From positions 124,001 through 188,000 of the forward strand of contig JAOVVO010000038.1 of NCBI GenBank assembly GCA_028564675.1: 64,000 nucleotides of DNA, in the 5' to 3' direction. Within the stretch, counting starts at the first letter, position 1; each line of letters opens with the position of its first letter. This DNA comes from Onchocerca lupi. Taxonomy: Eukaryota; Nematoda; Chromadorea; Rhabditida; Onchocercidae. The notes beneath the pieces are model-generated. The model had not been told where the DNA came from. It ran no database searches and was given only the letters and a program-made list of their open reading frames with translations. Shown in pieces: positions 61,701 to 64,000 of the stretch. The position numbers were made by a program, and so were the translations under genes.

Positions 61701-64000
61701 TCGACCCGTCTCAGCTCTTTTTTGCGTAAAAGTTTAAAAATGCATATTAAATATATAAGTAACGAACGCAATGTAATCAAATATTTGTAATTTAAGAATT
61801 TAACCTGAAATTCTCGGTTATCAGTTCTATTTTTCATTTTTTTTTTAAACAAGTTGCAGCGAATTTCCTAAAAATTTGTTCGATTTGACAGCACTTTATT
61901 ACAGCATATTCTGAATCTAATTTAATTGAATAATTGAAAAGTTACAGATTCCATTCTACTCTCGAGAATCTGTGTTGTTTCTGTGCAGTGCTTACTTTGA
62001 AAGTCAATCAACATGCATGACATCTGAAATTCTTGAAAAATGTAAGCGTAACGAGATGATAATATTCATACAGCGACATATGCGCTATTATTGTGGCGAT
62101 AGAGCCAAAATTGCTTTCGGAAAGTTTGATTGCCTCCAAAGGTAATTTCTTCAATTTCCAAACCAAACGTTGTCCAAAACTAGATCAAAACTATGATAAT
62201 ATTAAATGGATTAAGCAAAGTCGTAATTAATAACAATGGAAAAAAATTCTCCAATTATTCCATTTTTCAATTTGTTTAAATCTTTCGATGATTTTATGAA
62301 AAGTCTATTATTGATATTGCATCTATGCAATTAGATGGAAGATGCTACTTGCTTATTTAATGAAAATACTTTTTTTTCGAACTAGTTTAAAGAAACTATT
62401 CAAAGAAGGGAAATTGATTTTTTCGTTAATCTTCAATTTTTTTGTCAAATTTAAATATTGCCTCATTTTAATACACAGTAGTAATATGTAGAATCAGTTA
62501 ATTAAGTTAAAATCAGAACATTATAAAATTCAACTTGCCTGATCCATTTGAATTTCAGTGCATTAATGTCAAATCAGCACTGCTGGCGACATATTCAGGA
62601 CATCTCATCTTCTACCTATGGACCAGGTAGATGTACTGGGTTACCCGAATTTTTTAATTGTATGTTACCTAACGTGCGATCGAAATGCGAAAATTCCGGT
62701 GTTCATGTTTTTGTTGATGCAATTACCTCATTTGAATGTGCTCTTGAAAAAGGCTGGCTATTTTTTTCTTTTGCAAATTTTCGCAACTTTTAAAATGAAT
62801 TTTGAAATTAGTATAAATGATAATTTACTCAATCTTTTTTATTTCATCTGCTAATTTCAAATTATCAGTAAACGTACAAACTGTTGTTAAAGCACAAATA
62901 AATTTAGAGTTGGTGCAACAATCAGCGAAATATATCGCAAAAATCAATGCCACTGGTGAATTCACCGAAAAAGCTGGCAGAAGTATGCTTTATCATTTAG
63001 TTGGTGAAAAATGAAGAGAGCTAATGAAAAACTTTACAAATTGGAAAATTTTCTGAAAAAAAATTTAGAAAAATTATTTTTCGTAATGAAATTAACAAGC
63101 TGAAACAAAATGTTTCTTCGTTCTTCACTCATTTCGAATGTCATTCAACGATTTTTTTCTCGATAGAAAAAAAGCATTTGAATCAAATAATTTGATAATT
63201 TGATGAAGAAAAAAACGTTAGAACTTGTTTCAAATGTATTTCGGCATAGTTTTTTTTTTCTTTTTTGTATGATAGAAATTTTGTAAAAAGAAGTTGAAAA
63301 AAAAAGTGTAGAGGAAAAATTTTCATTTTAATAAATTTTAAATTTTTTTCTACTGCTTTTGCATGGCTATTGCATGTACATATTTATGCAGATTTGAGTA
63401 AGCTATACGTTTTGATAATGCTTCTTCCATCATTTTCCTGAGATTTCTCCTGAAAAAAATTTTTTTGTAAATTCTATAGTTATGCTATAATTTGACATCA
63501 AATTCAATCCGATCTAATTACTATGCAGAAATAAGTCAGCGCAGCATCATTTGAGTATATCATGATAACAGCAGGTGAGCACTGAATAATGTTTGGATAG
63601 TCTTGATGGAGCTGCAATCTTAAAGAAAGTAATTAATTACAACCTATGTTTTCAGATGTTTCAATCGAGAAGAAGAATTCCATTAAATAATTCTAAATTA
63701 TTTAAAAAAATCTAAACAATTCTCAATTTAGAAACAAGTTTGTCTAAACTGTGCGATGTAAGAACAATAAATTTGATCTGATATTTGCGATTTAATTACT
63801 ACTGCTTAATTTTCAGAATACATATTGAATGAGTTACCGGCTGCGCTTCCAGTGCTTGATGAAGAAGGAAATGGTCAGTAATATGAAAATATATGCCTGT
63901 TTTATGAAAAATTCTGGAAAATGACTAGAGCGAAATTTTTGACGGGGAAATTTGTTCCATATAGCATAAATCTGTTCCATCGGATTATATTGGAAATTTT
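58451..64000 (+). CDS. Secreted 12-cysteine nematode protein (DUF19/CPG4-like), partial
   Basis: Exon 1 (58451-58517) encodes a signal peptide (MMRKLLILISFAVVITRWVL). Exons 60934-61064, 61948-62141 and 62559-62752 carry twelve cysteines in a spaced pattern, for example LESDHTKLGRCLRPWLDLW, VLFLCSAYFESQSTC and RCTGLPEFFNCMLP, resembling nematode DUF19/T20D4.11-like or chondroitin-proteoglycan-4 domains. Exons 62869-63003 and 63817-63873 (LNELPAALPVLDEEG) join in phase and the gene continues past the window. The end of the fourth exon is uncertain: no GT donor is present near 62752, where phase would require GC (gctggc); otherwise the frame stops at 62793 and a separate gene begins downstream. 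Intron 1 is 2.4 kb. Acts outside the cell if the signal peptide is right. Confidence 0.7.
58680..58705. repeat. Poly-T run of 26
   Basis: Uninterrupted T tract in the first intron of the secreted-protein gene. Confidence 0.9.
60356..60431 (+). repeat. Threefold TTGACCACGCY repeat, 32-33-bp period
   Basis: TTGACCACGCY occurs at about 60356, 60389 and 60421, the last two embedded in related flanks (ttactttctgtattgacc against attgaccacgcctacttt). The block is locally richer in G+C than the surrounding intron and continues as gggatcgcgtggccggc. It may be a transposon remnant or a cluster of binding sites. Confidence 0.6.

Overview
The window looks like nuclear DNA of a parasitic nematode, most likely a filarial or other clade III (spirurid) worm. 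It is AT-rich with long homopolymer runs. Genes are broken into many short exons by introns with GT..TTTCAG ends. The gene content is nematode in character: a major sperm protein (MSP) domain gene, a TWK-type K2P potassium channel, and a cysteine-rich secreted protein. I see no operon-like bacterial layout, rRNA, CRISPR array or complete transposon. Gene models were joined by hand from splice sites, reading phase and family similarity, so exon limits are inferred. All families named are from recall; no search was run.

Layout. 0.35-5.5 kb, plus strand: a PAR/CES-2-like bZIP transcription factor in four exons. 7.9-20.9 kb, minus strand: a very large gene of about 26 exons with at least three Tudor domains, two CCHC zinc knuckles and a CxxC pair, probably a germline RNA-granule scaffold; its 5' end is unresolved. 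21-29.4 kb: a gene-poor stretch with a TATA/AP-1-like cluster, short tandem repeats and a few unproven exon-like frames. 29.4-34.1 kb, plus strand: a K2P channel whose last exon can be spliced in phase into two fibronectin type III domains. 34.9-41.9 kb, plus strand: two tandem REEP5/TB2-DP1-HVA22 genes flanking a decaying repeat-rich gene. 42.2-43.6 kb, plus strand: an MSP-domain gene. 44.1-54.0 kb, minus strand: two tandem DCAF7/WDR68/AN11 (nematode SWAN) WD40 genes with matching exon structure. 54.0-58.4 kb: two hairpins, a GC-rich patch with a degenerate tRNA-like pol III promoter, and a weak three-exon gene candidate. 58.5 kb to the window end, plus strand: a secreted 12-cysteine protein gene that runs off the window.

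Themes. Two families (REEP and SWAN) have duplicated locally, and in each pair one copy has drifted. The points most worth checking are the K2P-FN3 join with a Ser in the first selectivity filter, the multi-Tudor gene with an apparent frameshift and a 33-nt intron, the GC-AG intron specific to one SWAN copy, the 35-bp foldback upstream of the other SWAN copy, and the repeat protein decaying between the REEP genes.
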